From: Candidatus Heimdallarchaeota archaeon LC_3
GTDB taxonomy: Archaea > Asgardarchaeota > Heimdallarchaeia > Hodarchaeales > LC-3
DNA length: 64,000 nucleotides
Direction of reading: 5' to 3'
NCBI GenBank assembly: GCA_001940645.1
Contig: MDVS01000027.1
Location: forward strand, 37,578-101,577
Both the position numbers and the translations under genes were made by a program. Every line of letters begins with the position of its first letter. Within the stretch, counting starts at the first letter, position 1. Shown one piece after another: positions 26,279-35,369 of the stretch. A model generated the notes under the pieces. It did no database searches, was not told the origin of the DNA, and was given only the letters and a program-made list of their open reading frames with translations.

Positions 26279-27628
26279 TCATTCCTTTTTATTCCAAATC
26301 CGGGGATCTTTCATATATTCATCTTCACTAACTTCCACTTCATATTCTTCTTCTTCAATATGCGACTCAAAATGAGCTTGAAGTCTTATAAAATCACATC
26401 TTGACAAACGTAAAAGACCACTAAGGACATCTTTTCTCGATTCAACATCAACTGGCATAATATTATACCACTCTACCCCTCCAATATGTAAAGCAATAGA
26501 TCTGACAGAATTTGGAATTACACTTACACGAACGAGATCATCTTTTATGAAACCAATAAAACAGTTATTATTTTCAATATAATTAATAGATACTAATTGA
26601 TATAGGTAATATGATAAGACTAAACATACCCAAAATGCAAAATCAGGTTGCATTGCTTGTCTATTTGTAGAAATTAAAGCAAGATATTGTAAAAATAAAG
26701 TATCTTCAGATATTCTGGGATAAATCAAAATTGATCCGTTTTTTTGCTCCTTTTTATCAAGATAACCTATTTTTGTAAAAACATCGACAAAACTAGGATC
26801 TAAGATAAAATATCTTTCGTTTTTTTGTTTATTATCAGCAATTTTTAGTCCAATATGGGAACATAATGTTTCGAAAAATTTTTGTTCATTAACACCAAAA
26901 TCAGAAATAAAAGGATCCATTACTTTGTGATATGATATTCCAGGTATCTTCCATAATTTCTTATCAGGGGTATTAATATCAAACCATTTTGGGTCAGTAA
27001 CAAAATTTAGAGTTATTCCAGCAAAAATATTGGTAATTTTCTCTGAAATACCGAACAGTTTTTGTTCAATTTTTTTAGGAATGATTGGTGGGATCGCTGG
27101 AGTTAAAATTAACCTTAAACAGGGAGCAATATCCACAAATTCATGTAAATGAATTAAAGCGTCATCGGGGCCTTTCCCTCTCATCCTTCCAGTATTTGGA
27201 AAAAGAATATTTTCCAAAATATCTATTCTCTCCCATAAATTAAGGTCGGAGCTTTTCTTTTCAGGTGTAAAAATATTTAATAATTTATTAAAGAAGAATC
27301 TTATTTGTTTTAAATCATTTACAATTTTTTCTGATTCGATATTTACTTGAATAGCTATACGTATATACCGTCTTAACCTATTCATAAAAGCAAGTTGTTT
27401 TTCTGCTCCTTCTGATTTTACTTTTGAATTTCTATCCCAAAACCATTCTTCAAAATCAGAAAATGTCTCTTTATTGATTCCTTTTTTTATTTTGTTATAA
27501 ACTTCTTCTATTGCATCAGAAATTTGACCAATGTTTGTCCTAATTTGCCCAAGAGATTCTTCTCTATAAACATGGCTTCTATGTACTTTTAACCTACTTT
27601 GATATTCGATATCCTGACGCCAAGACAT
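26279..27628 (-). CDS. Large uncharacterised protein of the AAA+/SMC-like cluster (449 aa)
   Basis: Begins SWRQDIEYQSRLKVHRSHVY, strongly charged and helical, then a mixed region with Pro-rich LRLILTPAIPPIIPKK near residue 175 and a C-terminal acidic stretch (HIEEEEYEVEVSEDEY). No transmembrane helix, nucleotide-binding loop or metal motif is evident. The ATG at 27628 is preferred to a GTG three codons upstream. It is followed by the AAA+ gene with a 71-bp gap. I do not recognise the family; adjacency suggests a structural or adaptor subunit. Confidence 0.7.
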   Translation of the reverse strand: MSWRQDIEYQSRLKVHRSHVYREESLGQIRTNIGQISDAIEEVYNKIKKGINKETFSDFEEWFWDRNSKVKSEGAEKQLAFMNRLRRYIRIAIQVNIESEKIVNDLKQIRFFFNKLLNIFTPEKKSSDLNLWERIDILENILFPNTGRMRGKGPDDALIHLHEFVDIAPCLRLILTPAIPPIIPKKIEQKLFGISEKITNIFAGITLNFVTDPKWFDINTPDKKLWKIPGISYHKVMDPFISDFGVNEQKFFETLCSHIGLKIADNKQKNERYFILDPSFVDVFTKIGYLDKKEQKNGSILIYPRISEDTLFLQYLALISTNRQAMQPDFAFWVCLVLSYYLYQLVSINYIENNNCFIGFIKDDLVRVSVIPNSVRSIALHIGGVEWYNIMPVDVESRKDVLSGLLRLSRCDFIRLQAHFESHIEEEEYEVEVSEDEYMKDPRIWNKKE

Positions 27629-27657
27629 AAATTTCACAAATGATATTTTTTATTAAT

Positions 27658-28821
27658 TTAAGTTTCTGTTCCTACTCTTACAGTAAAGTTTCTTACATAT
27701 TGTGTCATAACATTGTTATTCAAATAAATAGCACCTTGTCGTATACGAATAATATTTCCAACTGTAACATAACGAACAGAACGATGATATTTACTTTTTT
27801 TAGGTGAATCCCATATGGCTGCAAGCCAGTTATCAGCATAAATAATATAAGCAACAACCTTAGAAAGGGAAACAATTAATTCGTGACACACATCATCAGA
27901 AAGTAAAGCTTGGGATTGTTGTACTTCACCAGTGATATTCATATGACCTTCTGGAAGGGCCATTAGGAGTGTATAGGAAAGCAAATTACATATTCCATTT
28001 ATTAAATATTCTCCTAAAACATCTGGTTCGATGTTTATAGCTCTCCAACCTTGTATAAAACAATAAAGAAGTTCTACAGGTATTTCTTGTGAGAGATATT
28101 TAACTTCATTACCTTCACTATCCATTCCCCGATCAATTAGAAATAAAGAATCAAGAAATTTTTCAAAATCTTTATGAAAATAGTAAAAAGTAGCTACTCG
28201 TTCTTTACCGGTATTAGCATCATAAATTGTATCCTTTTTTGTTTTTAATCCTGCAAATTTGGCTATTTTTGCCAGGACTCTTGGAATTGATCCTGAAGTA
28301 ACAAATTGTTTGCGAAAAGCTGCCACTATCAGATCTTCTCTAACAGATAAATCATTTTTATTTGGGTTAAATTTCAATCTATCTGAAAAAGAATTAATTA
28401 ATCTTTCCAACAGTCGAAATTCTTGATCCGATAGTGAAGTATCAGTATTAATTGGTTCTTCAAAACAAAAAACAATTTTTCTTAAAAATTCTATATTACT
28501 ATTTTTAAAATTTTCATTGTTTTCCACAATAGATGGATCTAAAAAGCTTTTATAAATATCCTTAGCTGCTAGTATGTGGTTTTCAGCTAATGGAACGACT
28601 TTTCTTGATAATCCTTCTACAAAATTAAAGAAATCTTCAGCATTACCATCAATCATCTGAGGGAAGCGTTGTACGAGAAAATCTTTAGTTGTACGTAATA
28701 AAACAGGGTCTAAATTTGGGTTATCGATTTTATCAATAGCTGAAGCACTTTTCATTGTTGATTGACGTAATTCCTTTAAAAGTTCCTTCCAACGTGGAGT
28801 TTTCCAGATATGTACTGACAT
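27658..28821 (-). CDS. Large uncharacterised protein of the AAA+/SMC-like cluster (387 aa)
   Basis: Begins SVHIWKTPRWKELLKELRQS. It is mainly helical, with a conserved-looking core around residues 180-215 (GSIPRVLAKIAKFAGL) and a hydrophobic helical stretch at 275-300 (LINGICNLLSYTLLMALPEG) that is too mixed for a clear membrane span. It ends with a beta-rich tail (YVTVGNIIRIRQGAIYL). No catalytic motif is recognised. Twenty-nine bases separate its stop from the next gene's ATG, so they form one transcription unit. Confidence 0.7.
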   Translation of the reverse strand: MSVHIWKTPRWKELLKELRQSTMKSASAIDKIDNPNLDPVLLRTTKDFLVQRFPQMIDGNAEDFFNFVEGLSRKVVPLAENHILAAKDIYKSFLDPSIVENNENFKNSNIEFLRKIVFCFEEPINTDTSLSDQEFRLLERLINSFSDRLKFNPNKNDLSVREDLIVAAFRKQFVTSGSIPRVLAKIAKFAGLKTKKDTIYDANTGKERVATFYYFHKDFEKFLDSLFLIDRGMDSEGNEVKYLSQEIPVELLYCFIQGWRAINIEPDVLGEYLINGICNLLSYTLLMALPEGHMNITGEVQQSQALLSDDVCHELIVSLSKVVAYIIYADNWLAAIWDSPKKSKYHRSVRYVTVGNIIRIRQGAIYLNNNVMTQYVRNFTVRVGTET

Positions 28822-28910
28822 GAAAAATGAAAATCCTTTATTTTTAATTTATATCTACAAATTTAAGTAATTTTGTACCTTTATGAATAATTTTGCGTTT
28901 ATTTTAAACT

Positions 28911-30218
28911 TTATGATGAATTTAAGTAATTTTTGCGTATCTCCTGTAATTCTTCTGAAGAGTAAAAATCGGACAATGCTTTTCCTTCTATAACTAAATC
29001 TTGTATTTGATCTAGAATTTCAATATTAGTTGAATTATTACTCCATTCATAAAGTTCAACCATGACATTACTACCTATTTCTGAATTAAATAAGGCATCT
29101 TTTCCTTCCAAGGACTGCTTAATTGCCTTATTTAATAAGTAAGCAACCATTATTCTACTAAATGCAACCATCCAATTACCCACTGCACCAACAGGAGAAT
29201 CCTGATATTCTACATGTTCGAAAACTTTAGGTAAAGATTTTGCTGTCATTTCAGCTTCTTTGACTATTTGCCATGCTACTATTCCATTATCAGATAAATC
29301 TCTTAATTTCTGTAAAAAAATTGATGATCTTGATTTATCCCTGACAATATCTGTTAAGGAAGAAATGATTAATTCACGTAGAACTATCCGTTCGGAAAGT
29401 GAAATTATTGATTTATGAAACATATCTGAATCTAAAATCTTTAGACATTTTTTTGATTTTTCTTGAAGACTTTCCGACTGTTTAACAATAGTTTCTAGCT
29501 TAATTGAAATTTCAACTAATTTCAGAAATAATTCTCCATTAGACCCTTCAGAAATCTCACCAGGTAAAGGATGGTAGGTATTGAGGTAGTCAACAATTTT
29601 GTCTGTTAGTGAATAATAAACATCAGATTTTTTTTTAGTAAATCCAGGATTATTTTTGCTATCCACCTGAGTAAGAAAATAATGAAAATAATGGGGATCA
29701 ATTCTTGAAGGAACTGTATGTAATTCATCAGTTGATTTTTGCAATTTGTTTTGTTGAATTTTTTGATCTAACCACCTATTCAGAAGAGTATTTAAACTAC
29801 CAAGTGAAATTGCTAATTCTCCTGAAGAAGTTTTGAAGATTTTTTCTGCAAATTCAATACCATTAGCAAACTGAAATTTTTCAGATGAATTAATGATTTC
29901 TTCCAAAGATAAAAAATCAAAATTGTCACTAGAAGGATTAATAGGCTGGATGATTTTATAAGAAAACAACAAATCTAAGGTGTTACTATCTTTTTCATTT
30001 TCTAAAGATTTTTTCAAATATTCTTGTGTTAAAATTGCTTTTGACCCGCTTTCTTTTAGAAATTCATAAAAAGAGATCGAATTAAAATTCGCATTTTGAA
30101 TGACACGTTTTAGAATTAAAAAATGAATTCCAATTAGATGTCGTTTTAAAGAAGAATTGAAAATTAGATTAAATGTTTGTTTATCCCGTGATGAGAACTT
30201 TTCAGTGTTCATTGCCAT
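28911..30218 (-). CDS. Large uncharacterised protein of the AAA+/SMC-like cluster (435 aa)
   Basis: Begins AMNTEKFSSRDKQTFNLIFN. It is helical throughout, with Ser-rich segments and a C-terminal region (PVGAVGNWMVAFSRIMVAYLL at about 345-365) whose pattern faintly recalls the corresponding part of the next gene product (a helix ending in VVAYIIYADNW). This hints that the two are distant paralogues, but I could not confirm it. No enzyme motif is seen. It is preceded by the zinc-ribbon gene (90 bp) and followed by the 387-residue protein gene (89 bp). Confidence 0.7.
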   Translation of the reverse strand: MAMNTEKFSSRDKQTFNLIFNSSLKRHLIGIHFLILKRVIQNANFNSISFYEFLKESGSKAILTQEYLKKSLENEKDSNTLDLLFSYKIIQPINPSSDNFDFLSLEEIINSSEKFQFANGIEFAEKIFKTSSGELAISLGSLNTLLNRWLDQKIQQNKLQKSTDELHTVPSRIDPHYFHYFLTQVDSKNNPGFTKKKSDVYYSLTDKIVDYLNTYHPLPGEISEGSNGELFLKLVEISIKLETIVKQSESLQEKSKKCLKILDSDMFHKSIISLSERIVLRELIISSLTDIVRDKSRSSIFLQKLRDLSDNGIVAWQIVKEAEMTAKSLPKVFEHVEYQDSPVGAVGNWMVAFSRIMVAYLLNKAIKQSLEGKDALFNSEIGSNVMVELYEWSNNSTNIEILDQIQDLVIEGKALSDFYSSEELQEIRKNYLNSS

Positions 30219-30308
30219 TTTTATCTTTATTAAATTTGTTAAAAATAATTTGTATAAACAAAGTGCTAGGAAAAAATACTAACTAGATTAGTTTATGACA
30301 CTACTCTC

Positions 30309-31154
30309 TTATTCCTCTTCTTCAGCATCGACAAATACAATTTCAAAATCATCATCGTCGTCGTCCGATTCACCCATGTTTGGCGAAGTAGTTTTTGTTA
30401 ATTCAGCTAAACTATAATTTTGTTCCTCTTCTTCTCCCTCTTCTTTTGAAGACGAATCTTTTTTTTCCTTTGGTGAATCTGTAAATTCTAAATCATCTGA
30501 AGCAAAAGTAAACCCAGTAGGCTGATTAGGGGGATCTTTTGATGTTATGTCTTTTCCCCCTCCTATTTGGGGATCCTCGCTTTGGAAAAATGAGGGGTCA
30601 GATTCTTCAGAATTTGGTAAACGCCATAACCATCTAGGCCCTTTTTTGAATCCGATTACTTTATCCTTTTTACGAAGTTGGTGCAAAGCATTTAATACTT
30701 TACGTGAAGGAATATTTCTTCCTATCCGCATATATCCAGTTAAACCCTGATGATGAAAAACCTTAAAGCCATAAGATTTAATAATCATCTCTAATAACAT
30801 ATCCTCATCTAATTCTTCATCTTGATGAGTTCTAACATAAACTCTTTCTACGCGATCGTAGTAGCCATATGGAAGAGCATTTTCTAAATCAAGCTTCTTG
30901 AATCCTTCATGTAATTGTGTTTCTGTAAGATTTAATTGTCTCGCTAGTGATTTAATTGGCTTTAACTCCCTTCCTTGCCGTAAAATCGGTTTAAGCTTAT
31001 TTTGAATGAATTCTTGATCTTCTAAAGAATTACTTTTAGTTTCCTCTTCTTTTTCTGTAGATTGAGTTGCACACCGAGCACAGTAATATTTTGTCCCTCT
31101 AACATTTTTTTTACCGAACAATAATGCCCCACAAGAATCACAAAAATTAGAAAT
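30309..31154 (-). CDS. Zinc-ribbon, helix-turn-helix and acidic-tail protein with an apparent AUU start
   Basis: The full N-terminus is a zinc ribbon, FCDSCGALLFGKK...YYCARC, whose first CxxC lies upstream of the only canonical start (TTG at 31121). The frame is open to a TAA at 31218 with no ATG, GTG or other TTG. GGAG (31164-31167) stands nine bases before ATT at 31154, which I take as the start (281 residues). Two helix-turn-helix-like regions follow (IKSLARQLNLTETQLHEGF, and ILPSRKVLNALHQLRKKD-like at about 155-175). The last 30 residues are highly acidic (SDDDDDDFEI). It is the first gene of the minus-strand block and could be its regulator or DNA-recognition factor. Confidence 0.75.
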   Translation of the reverse strand: MSNFCDSCGALLFGKKNVRGTKYYCARCATQSTEKEEETKSNSLEDQEFIQNKLKPILRQGRELKPIKSLARQLNLTETQLHEGFKKLDLENALPYGYYDRVERVYVRTHQDEELDEDMLLEMIIKSYGFKVFHHQGLTGYMRIGRNIPSRKVLNALHQLRKKDKVIGFKKGPRWLWRLPNSEESDPSFFQSEDPQIGGGKDITSKDPPNQPTGFTFASDDLEFTDSPKEKKDSSSKEEGEEEEQNYSLAELTKTTSPNMGESDDDDDDFEIVFVDAEEEE

Positions 31155-31657
31155 GCTTGTATTCTCCTTTTTTACATAAGCGTGACTTAATAAATTTAAG
31201 AGATAACCTTTGTAATATTATTTAATTTTATATAAAATAAAAAACCAGATTAATTATCAAATATATTTTAACAATATTTCTGTTAGTTTATTTGCATTCA
31301 TGTAATTGAGTGCACTGTGTTTTAAATTTGGATAACAAAAATTCCTCTAATTATTGAATTTCACTTTGTATTTTAAATCTTATTGAACGTTAGTTTGAAT
31401 CCTCTATTTATATATTAAAGAATATTAATACTTTCTATGAAAAAAAAAAATTGATTATCAAGATTATTGCTAAAATAATATACTAAATTTTATAGGAAAA
31501 TGAAAAAGGGAGAATAATTTTAATCAAATAGTCCTTTATCAAAAAATTGTTCTTCACATTATCTAAAAACTTAATCGAGGTTAAAAATGAGTTTAGGCTA
31601 CCACTATAGACAAGAATGATTAATTAATATAATATCCCCTAACAGGATTTGATATAA
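31155..31657. other. Promoter region between the divergent cluster and nnrE
   Basis: About 500 bp of AT-rich DNA between divergent genes. A TTTATATAAA box (near 31228-31237) lies about 75-80 bp upstream of the cluster's first gene and is a TATA candidate for it. A short frame beginning ATGAGTTTAGGCTACC (about 31587) is only ten codons long and is not called. Nothing else was recognised. Confidence 0.4.
31164..31167 (-). promoter_or_regulatory. Shine-Dalgarno GGAG upstream of an ATT codon
   Basis: On the minus strand AAAAGGAG is followed nine bases later by ATT (31152-31154). The downstream frame encodes the first CxxC of the zinc ribbon before any ATG, GTG or TTG, so the site supports initiation at ATT. 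Confidence 0.55.
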
Positions 31658-32416
31658 ATAACAAAATTTCCATTAACTAATAGTATTTCTATACCTAGTG
31701 TTTCTAAAGAGCAAATGATAGAAGTAGATCGATTGATGTTAGAGAAATATAATATAAATCTCTTTCAAATGATGGAAAATGCTGGAAGATCCCTTGCAAT
31801 CTTAGGTAAAGAATTATACCTTCCGGATGATTTAAAAAATCCAAAAATTACCATTTTAAGTGGAACAGGAGGGAATGGAGGAGGAGGTTTAGTTGCGGGA
31901 AGAAGATTAGCTAATTGGGGTTATAAAGTAATTATTCTTTTATCTAAACATTATAATGATTACAAAGGAATAGTCAGTCATCAATTAGACATTTTAAAAA
32001 ATATGAATGTTGACATAGTTGAGTTTAGTAAATATATTGAAGAATTTAAATCTGATCTTATTATCGATGCTTTATTGGGATATAATATCAATGGAAATCC
32101 AAAATTAAACACAAAAAAAATGATCGAATGGGCGATGAAAAGAAAAAAAAATGATAATACGCAAATAATTTCTTTAGATTTACCTTCAGGAATTGGTCCT
32201 AATGGAGAAGTTTATGATCCAGCTATCAAAGCAGATTCAACCCTGACTTTAGCATTACCTAAAGTTTCAATGTTTAAAGATGAATCCAAACCGTATTTTG
32301 GGGAATTGTATCTTGCAGACATCAGTGTTCCCCCAATGTTATATAAAAGTGAAAAAATTAACTTGGATGTAGATTTTCTTTTTAGAAAAAATGATATTAT
32401 CAAAATATGCGAATGA
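31658..32416 (+). CDS. nnrE: NAD(P)H-hydrate epimerase (YjeF N-terminal domain)
   Basis: A YjeF_N protein that epimerises damaged NAD(P)H hydrates. Motifs are EQMIEVDRLMLEKYNI at the start, LSGTGGNGGGGLVAGRRLANWGYKV for the nucleotide loop, LIIDALLGYNINGNP, and SLDLPSGIGPNGE. The usual C-terminal dehydratase domain (NnrD) is absent, so this is the stand-alone epimerase. The conserved approach SISIPSVSKEQM lies upstream of the ATG at 31715; the frame is open back to a TAA with only ATA/ATT codons as possible starts. ATA at 31658, with AGGA ten bases before it, is the best guess. Residues from 31715 onward are secure. Confidence 0.85.
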   Translation: MTKFPLTNSISIPSVSKEQMIEVDRLMLEKYNINLFQMMENAGRSLAILGKELYLPDDLKNPKITILSGTGGNGGGGLVAGRRLANWGYKVIILLSKHYNDYKGIVSHQLDILKNMNVDIVEFSKYIEEFKSDLIIDALLGYNINGNPKLNTKKMIEWAMKRKKNDNTQIISLDLPSGIGPNGEVYDPAIKADSTLTLALPKVSMFKDESKPYFGELYLADISVPPMLYKSEKINLDVDFLFRKNDIIKICE

Positions 32417-32582
32417 AATACGGCCCTAATCCTGAAATAATGATAACAGAGATAGTTTTTTAAAGAAGTGTTCGAAAAACCTGTAGTAGTAAAACTTTGT
32501 ATATCAATACTTCAATAAAGTCATGAAATATTATTTATTGGTTCTATTAATAGCATTTTAATTATAGGAAGGTAAATACTGA

Positions 32583-32924
32583 ATGAGTATCTTTTCAAGA
32601 AGGTTCAAAAAGGAAATTGCACCTCTACCGCCTGGAGTAGAAAAAGTTGCTCAATTAATTGCAAAAAAATGGATTATTGATATCCTATATTTGCTAAGGG
32701 CATCTGATATGTCTTTTACTCAACTCCGAAATGAATTAAAAACAATTTCCAATCAAGAATTAGCAAAAAAACTAAAACTACTCGAATCAAATAAATTAGT
32801 TGAAAAACATCCCTCTTTTATGCGAGAAGAAGAATCATCAAGTGTTTACGTTTCAACTGTTTCAGGTAAAGATCTCTGTACGTTAATAGAGAAAATTATG
32901 GAATTTGGAGATAAATACTTGTAA
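32583..32924 (+). CDS. HxlR-family winged-helix regulator
   Basis: A 113-residue regulator. IAKKWIIDILYLLRASDMSF at about residues 26-45 is the HxlR helix pair, followed by FTQLRNELKTISNQELAKKLKLLE and a wing with SSSVYVSTVSGKDL. It lacks the N-terminal cysteine common in redox-sensing members. It is convergent with the peroxidase-related gene, 12 bp apart, and may control it, although the promoter of that gene is on the far side. It is a second HxlR protein in the window (the first is at 3956-4387). Confidence 0.8.
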   Translation: MSIFSRRFKKEIAPLPPGVEKVAQLIAKKWIIDILYLLRASDMSFTQLRNELKTISNQELAKKLKLLESNKLVEKHPSFMREEESSSVYVSTVSGKDLCTLIEKIMEFGDKYL

Positions 32925-32936
32925 TAAGCGTATATT

Positions 32937-33497
32937 TTAATATTTGTAACCGGAAATTTCTTCTTCAGAAAATTCTACATTTAATCCTAACACAATCCTA
33001 TTAACAAAATTAAAATAGCTTACTACTAAATTAATCTGGAGGATTTCTTCATCTGATAATCCAATATTTTTAAGTTTCATTATATCTTCTTCTGTAATCT
33101 GATGTGGGGATAAAGTTAGTTTTTCAGCATAATTTAATTGTTGTAATTGTCTTTGAGATAGTCGAACATTTTTGTAACCATGATCTAAAAGATTTTTGAT
33201 CCTTTCTTTGTTCTTCCAATAATTATTTAAAGCCTTTGCGTGATGAAAGATACAATATTGACATTGATTTGTCATCGACACAATAATTGCTAATAATTCC
33301 CTGTCTTCTCTTGAAATTTTTGATTGATTAAACATTACTGACAAATACAATGCCATGTGAGTTTCCATGGTTTTTGGTAAAAGAGAATGAATTTTCAGTA
33401 TGTTTGCGACTTTGCCTCTTTTCCTTTCTAAATCGTTATATATATCTTTTAAACTCTCCATTGCTTCTGATTCATCAATAGTTTTAATCCAAGGCAT
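32937..33497 (-). CDS. Peroxidase-related AhpD/carboxymuconolactone decarboxylase-family protein
   Basis: A 186-residue all-helical protein. SMTNQCQYCIFHHAKAL holds the AhpD-type CxxC (Cys79, Cys82) followed by a histidine pair (His85/86), the redox site of the family. It begins PWIKTIDESEA and ends with the FNFVNRIVLGLNVEF block. The family reduces peroxides through the CxxC pair. A paralogue is encoded at 52234-52842. The start is ATG at 33497. Confidence 0.87.
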   Translation of the reverse strand: MPWIKTIDESEAMESLKDIYNDLERKRGKVANILKIHSLLPKTMETHMALYLSVMFNQSKISREDRELLAIIVSMTNQCQYCIFHHAKALNNYWKNKERIKNLLDHGYKNVRLSQRQLQQLNYAEKLTLSPHQITEEDIMKLKNIGLSDEEILQINLVVSYFNFVNRIVLGLNVEFSEEEISGYKY

Positions 33498-33577
33498 TTT
33501 AAATCTCCAAAAAATGATTTATATTTGAAAAAATTAAGTTGACTCAAAAAAATATTGCTTAATCTAATTTGTAATTC

Positions 33578-34090
33578 TTATCTTCGGAGAAGTCTATCTA
33601 AAAATGATTTCCTTTTCATAAGAGGAATTGACTTCATTGGTCTTCGATTTATTAATTTTAAATCAAAAAGGGTATCAGAAAAAGTTTTAAAATCGTCTGA
33701 GTTTACAATATCAGCAGATTCATTAATAATTTTTGAATACTTTTTAATAAACGCGTTAGAAGCTTCCTGTACAACAGGACGTAATTCTTTTCCACTAGGT
33801 TCACAGGTGGTAAAAAAAACAAATAATAATTCACGATCATTAACTTTCTTTAATTCAAAAATCATTTTCCCATCTTCAAATTCTACTTCTCGAATACTCT
33901 TCTGACCAAATTCTAATGAGAATTGAAATAAGGCTGCAATAAAACCACTCTGCAATAAATGATCTGGTTTTTTTTTACAAATTTCCCCACCTAAACAAGC
34001 TGAATAATACGGTACACCAGATGTAGATAAAATAAAAACATCATTAATATGATCAAGGATTGTCTTCTTTTCTAAAAATGAACTCTGAAT
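33578..34090 (-). CDS. Roadblock/longin-like small regulatory protein with a non-AUG start
   Basis: The 125 residues after TTG at 33955 are only part of the fold. In frame upstream runs ILDHINDVFILSTSGVPYYS, then ACLGGEICKKKPDHLLQ, which supplies the first strand and helix of a longin/roadblock-type alpha/beta domain and joins directly to SGFIAALFQFSLEFG. Such proteins partner small GTPases and are numerous in Asgard archaea. The frame upstream contains no ATG, GTG or TTG before a TGA at 34103. ATT at 34090 or ATC at 34093 are the nearest plausible starts; no clear Shine-Dalgarno is seen. The fold assignment is inferred from pattern. Confidence 0.65.
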   Translation of the reverse strand: MQSSFLEKKTILDHINDVFILSTSGVPYYSACLGGEICKKKPDHLLQSGFIAALFQFSLEFGQKSIREVEFEDGKMIFELKKVNDRELLFVFFTTCEPSGKELRPVVQEASNAFIKKYSKIINESADIVNSDDFKTFSDTLFDLKLINRRPMKSIPLMKRKSFLDRLLRR

Positions 34091-34611
34091 GATAAACCAA
34101 CTTCAATTTATTTTATTATATCAATATTGTATTTATTTTTATTTATATTATAGGTTTATTCTCAATGACTTCGAAGTAATAATTTTATTCTCAGAATTAG
34201 ATGAATAAACTCCAACTTTTTTCAGATCTTTTTTTCAAGATTTTCTACAGAAAACCGAGATTCGAGAACACTTTAAAAGAAAAAATAAAATTGGATCTCA
34301 ATTCCGAACCTTTTCAAAATAAAAAAAAACAAATTAAAATACAACGGTATATTAACAAACTGCTATTGCTTAAGATTAAGATTTCGATCATTAGTTATTA
34401 TTTGTGATAAATTCTGTAGAATCGATTCCTCAAATATTGAAATTTTGTACCCACTCTTATTTCATTAATGATTACAACAGTCATTAAAAACTCCAAAAAA
34501 AATCTGTTCATAAAATTGATTCATGTCCATATTTTTCATCGGTTAAGCGAGTACACGAGATTGAAGGCATAATACCAATGATTGGAATTTAATTATATTA
34601 TGTAGAAGCTT
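34091..34611. other. Gene-poor region with a decayed coding remnant
   Basis: About 520 bp. A 68-codon frame at 34201-34407 is very lysine/isoleucine-rich and probably chance. A plus-strand frame ending at a TAA near 34592 reads KIDSCPYFSSVKRVHEIEGI and has no start. Its SSVKRVHEI part is matched by a second fragment near 35450, so it looks like a gene remnant. Confidence 0.4.
34535..34561 (+). repeat. 27-nt degenerate direct repeat, copy 1
   Basis: TTCATC, four variable bases, then AAGCGAGTACACGAGAT. It matches copy 2 at 35450-35476 at about 22 of 27 positions and encodes the same peptide pattern (SSVKRVHEI) in the same frame. Confidence 0.45.
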
Positions 34612-34953
34612 ATGCTGTTTGAGATGTGTTTGATGTTAAAAAATAGTTTAAATAAGCCTTTTATTGAAATTCTTGATTTAATCATTAAAATACAGGAAAA
34701 AAAATTTGATAATCCTGATTTATGTAAAGCGTATAAGCTTTCAATGAAAGTACACTTTTTAAAAGCTCAACCAATTTTTTTAGATGTTATTAATTCTTTC
34801 AATGCAATATCTAAGGAAATTTTTAAGGCTTTTAACTTAGAAATAGATATTTTATATCATACATTTTTGCCAGACGGGATTAGGTATCTTACTGTTAAAA
34901 AAAATATTTATTATTTTAAATTATTTGCAAAACAAAACATGATTTTAAAATAA
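34612..34953 (+). CDS. Hypothetical protein
   Basis: A 113-residue frame beginning LFEMCLMLKNSLNKPFIEIL. It is helical and amphipathic, with no cysteine motif or clear transmembrane span. The start codon may instead be the ATG two to eight codons further on. No family is recognised. It lies in a gene-poor, decayed-looking region, so it could be a remnant. Its codon use resembles its neighbours and it has a normal charge balance, which favours a real gene. Confidence 0.4.
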   Translation: MLFEMCLMLKNSLNKPFIEILDLIIKIQEKKFDNPDLCKAYKLSMKVHFLKAQPIFLDVINSFNAISKEIFKAFNLEIDILYHTFLPDGIRYLTVKKNIYYFKLFAKQNMILK

Positions 34954-35175
34954 AATAAATCATTCAGATAACAGAATTTAAAAATAAAAGATTACATATT
35001 ATATTGCTTTTCAGTACTGTTTTATTTCTCTTTTAATCAAATCTAATTTCAATTTTTAGTATTTTCACTTTCAATTTGCTCTATACAAACTAAACTGTAA
35101 TTGAAGTCCTTTTAAAGAATCAATAAGTTTGGGGGTATATGAATTAACTTTGAATTACATTATCGGTGAAATATT

Positions 35176-35286
35176 ATGAATCTACGACAAAAAATTATGA
35201 CAGTAATATCAATTGCAACATTTTTCTTTATATCAACAGTAATTCCTCTATTAGCAAATGAAACAATACCAGCAGTACCTAAATAA
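35176..35286 (+). CDS. 36-residue predicted membrane or secreted microprotein
   Basis: Begins NLRQKIMTVISIATFFFIST: a basic start, a hydrophobic core of about 18 residues, then LLANETIPAVPK. This is the shape of a signal peptide or single-span peptide. GGTGA ends seven bases before the ATG, and a strong T-tract terminator follows at 35370-35400, so it is framed like a real transcription unit. The function is unknown. The short polar tail could be a released peptide. Confidence 0.5.
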   Translation: MNLRQKIMTVISIATFFFISTVIPLLANETIPAVPK

Positions 35287-35369
35287 TCATTTTCTTATCA
35301 AAGTTATTTTTAAGAGCAATAACGATCCTAATTATGGGCTTTTACGGTACTTTGGAATCTAAAATTTCC

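Noticed and set aside
21726..31154. Cluster as a Wadjet or MukBEF system
   Set aside because: No TOPRIM (JetD) nuclease, no MukF/MukE-like proteins and the SMC-like protein is far too short with no hinge.
34201..34407. 68-codon frame on the plus strand
   Set aside because: Extremely Lys/Ile/Leu-rich, no ribosome-binding site and no recognisable pattern; frames this long arise by chance in such AT-rich DNA.
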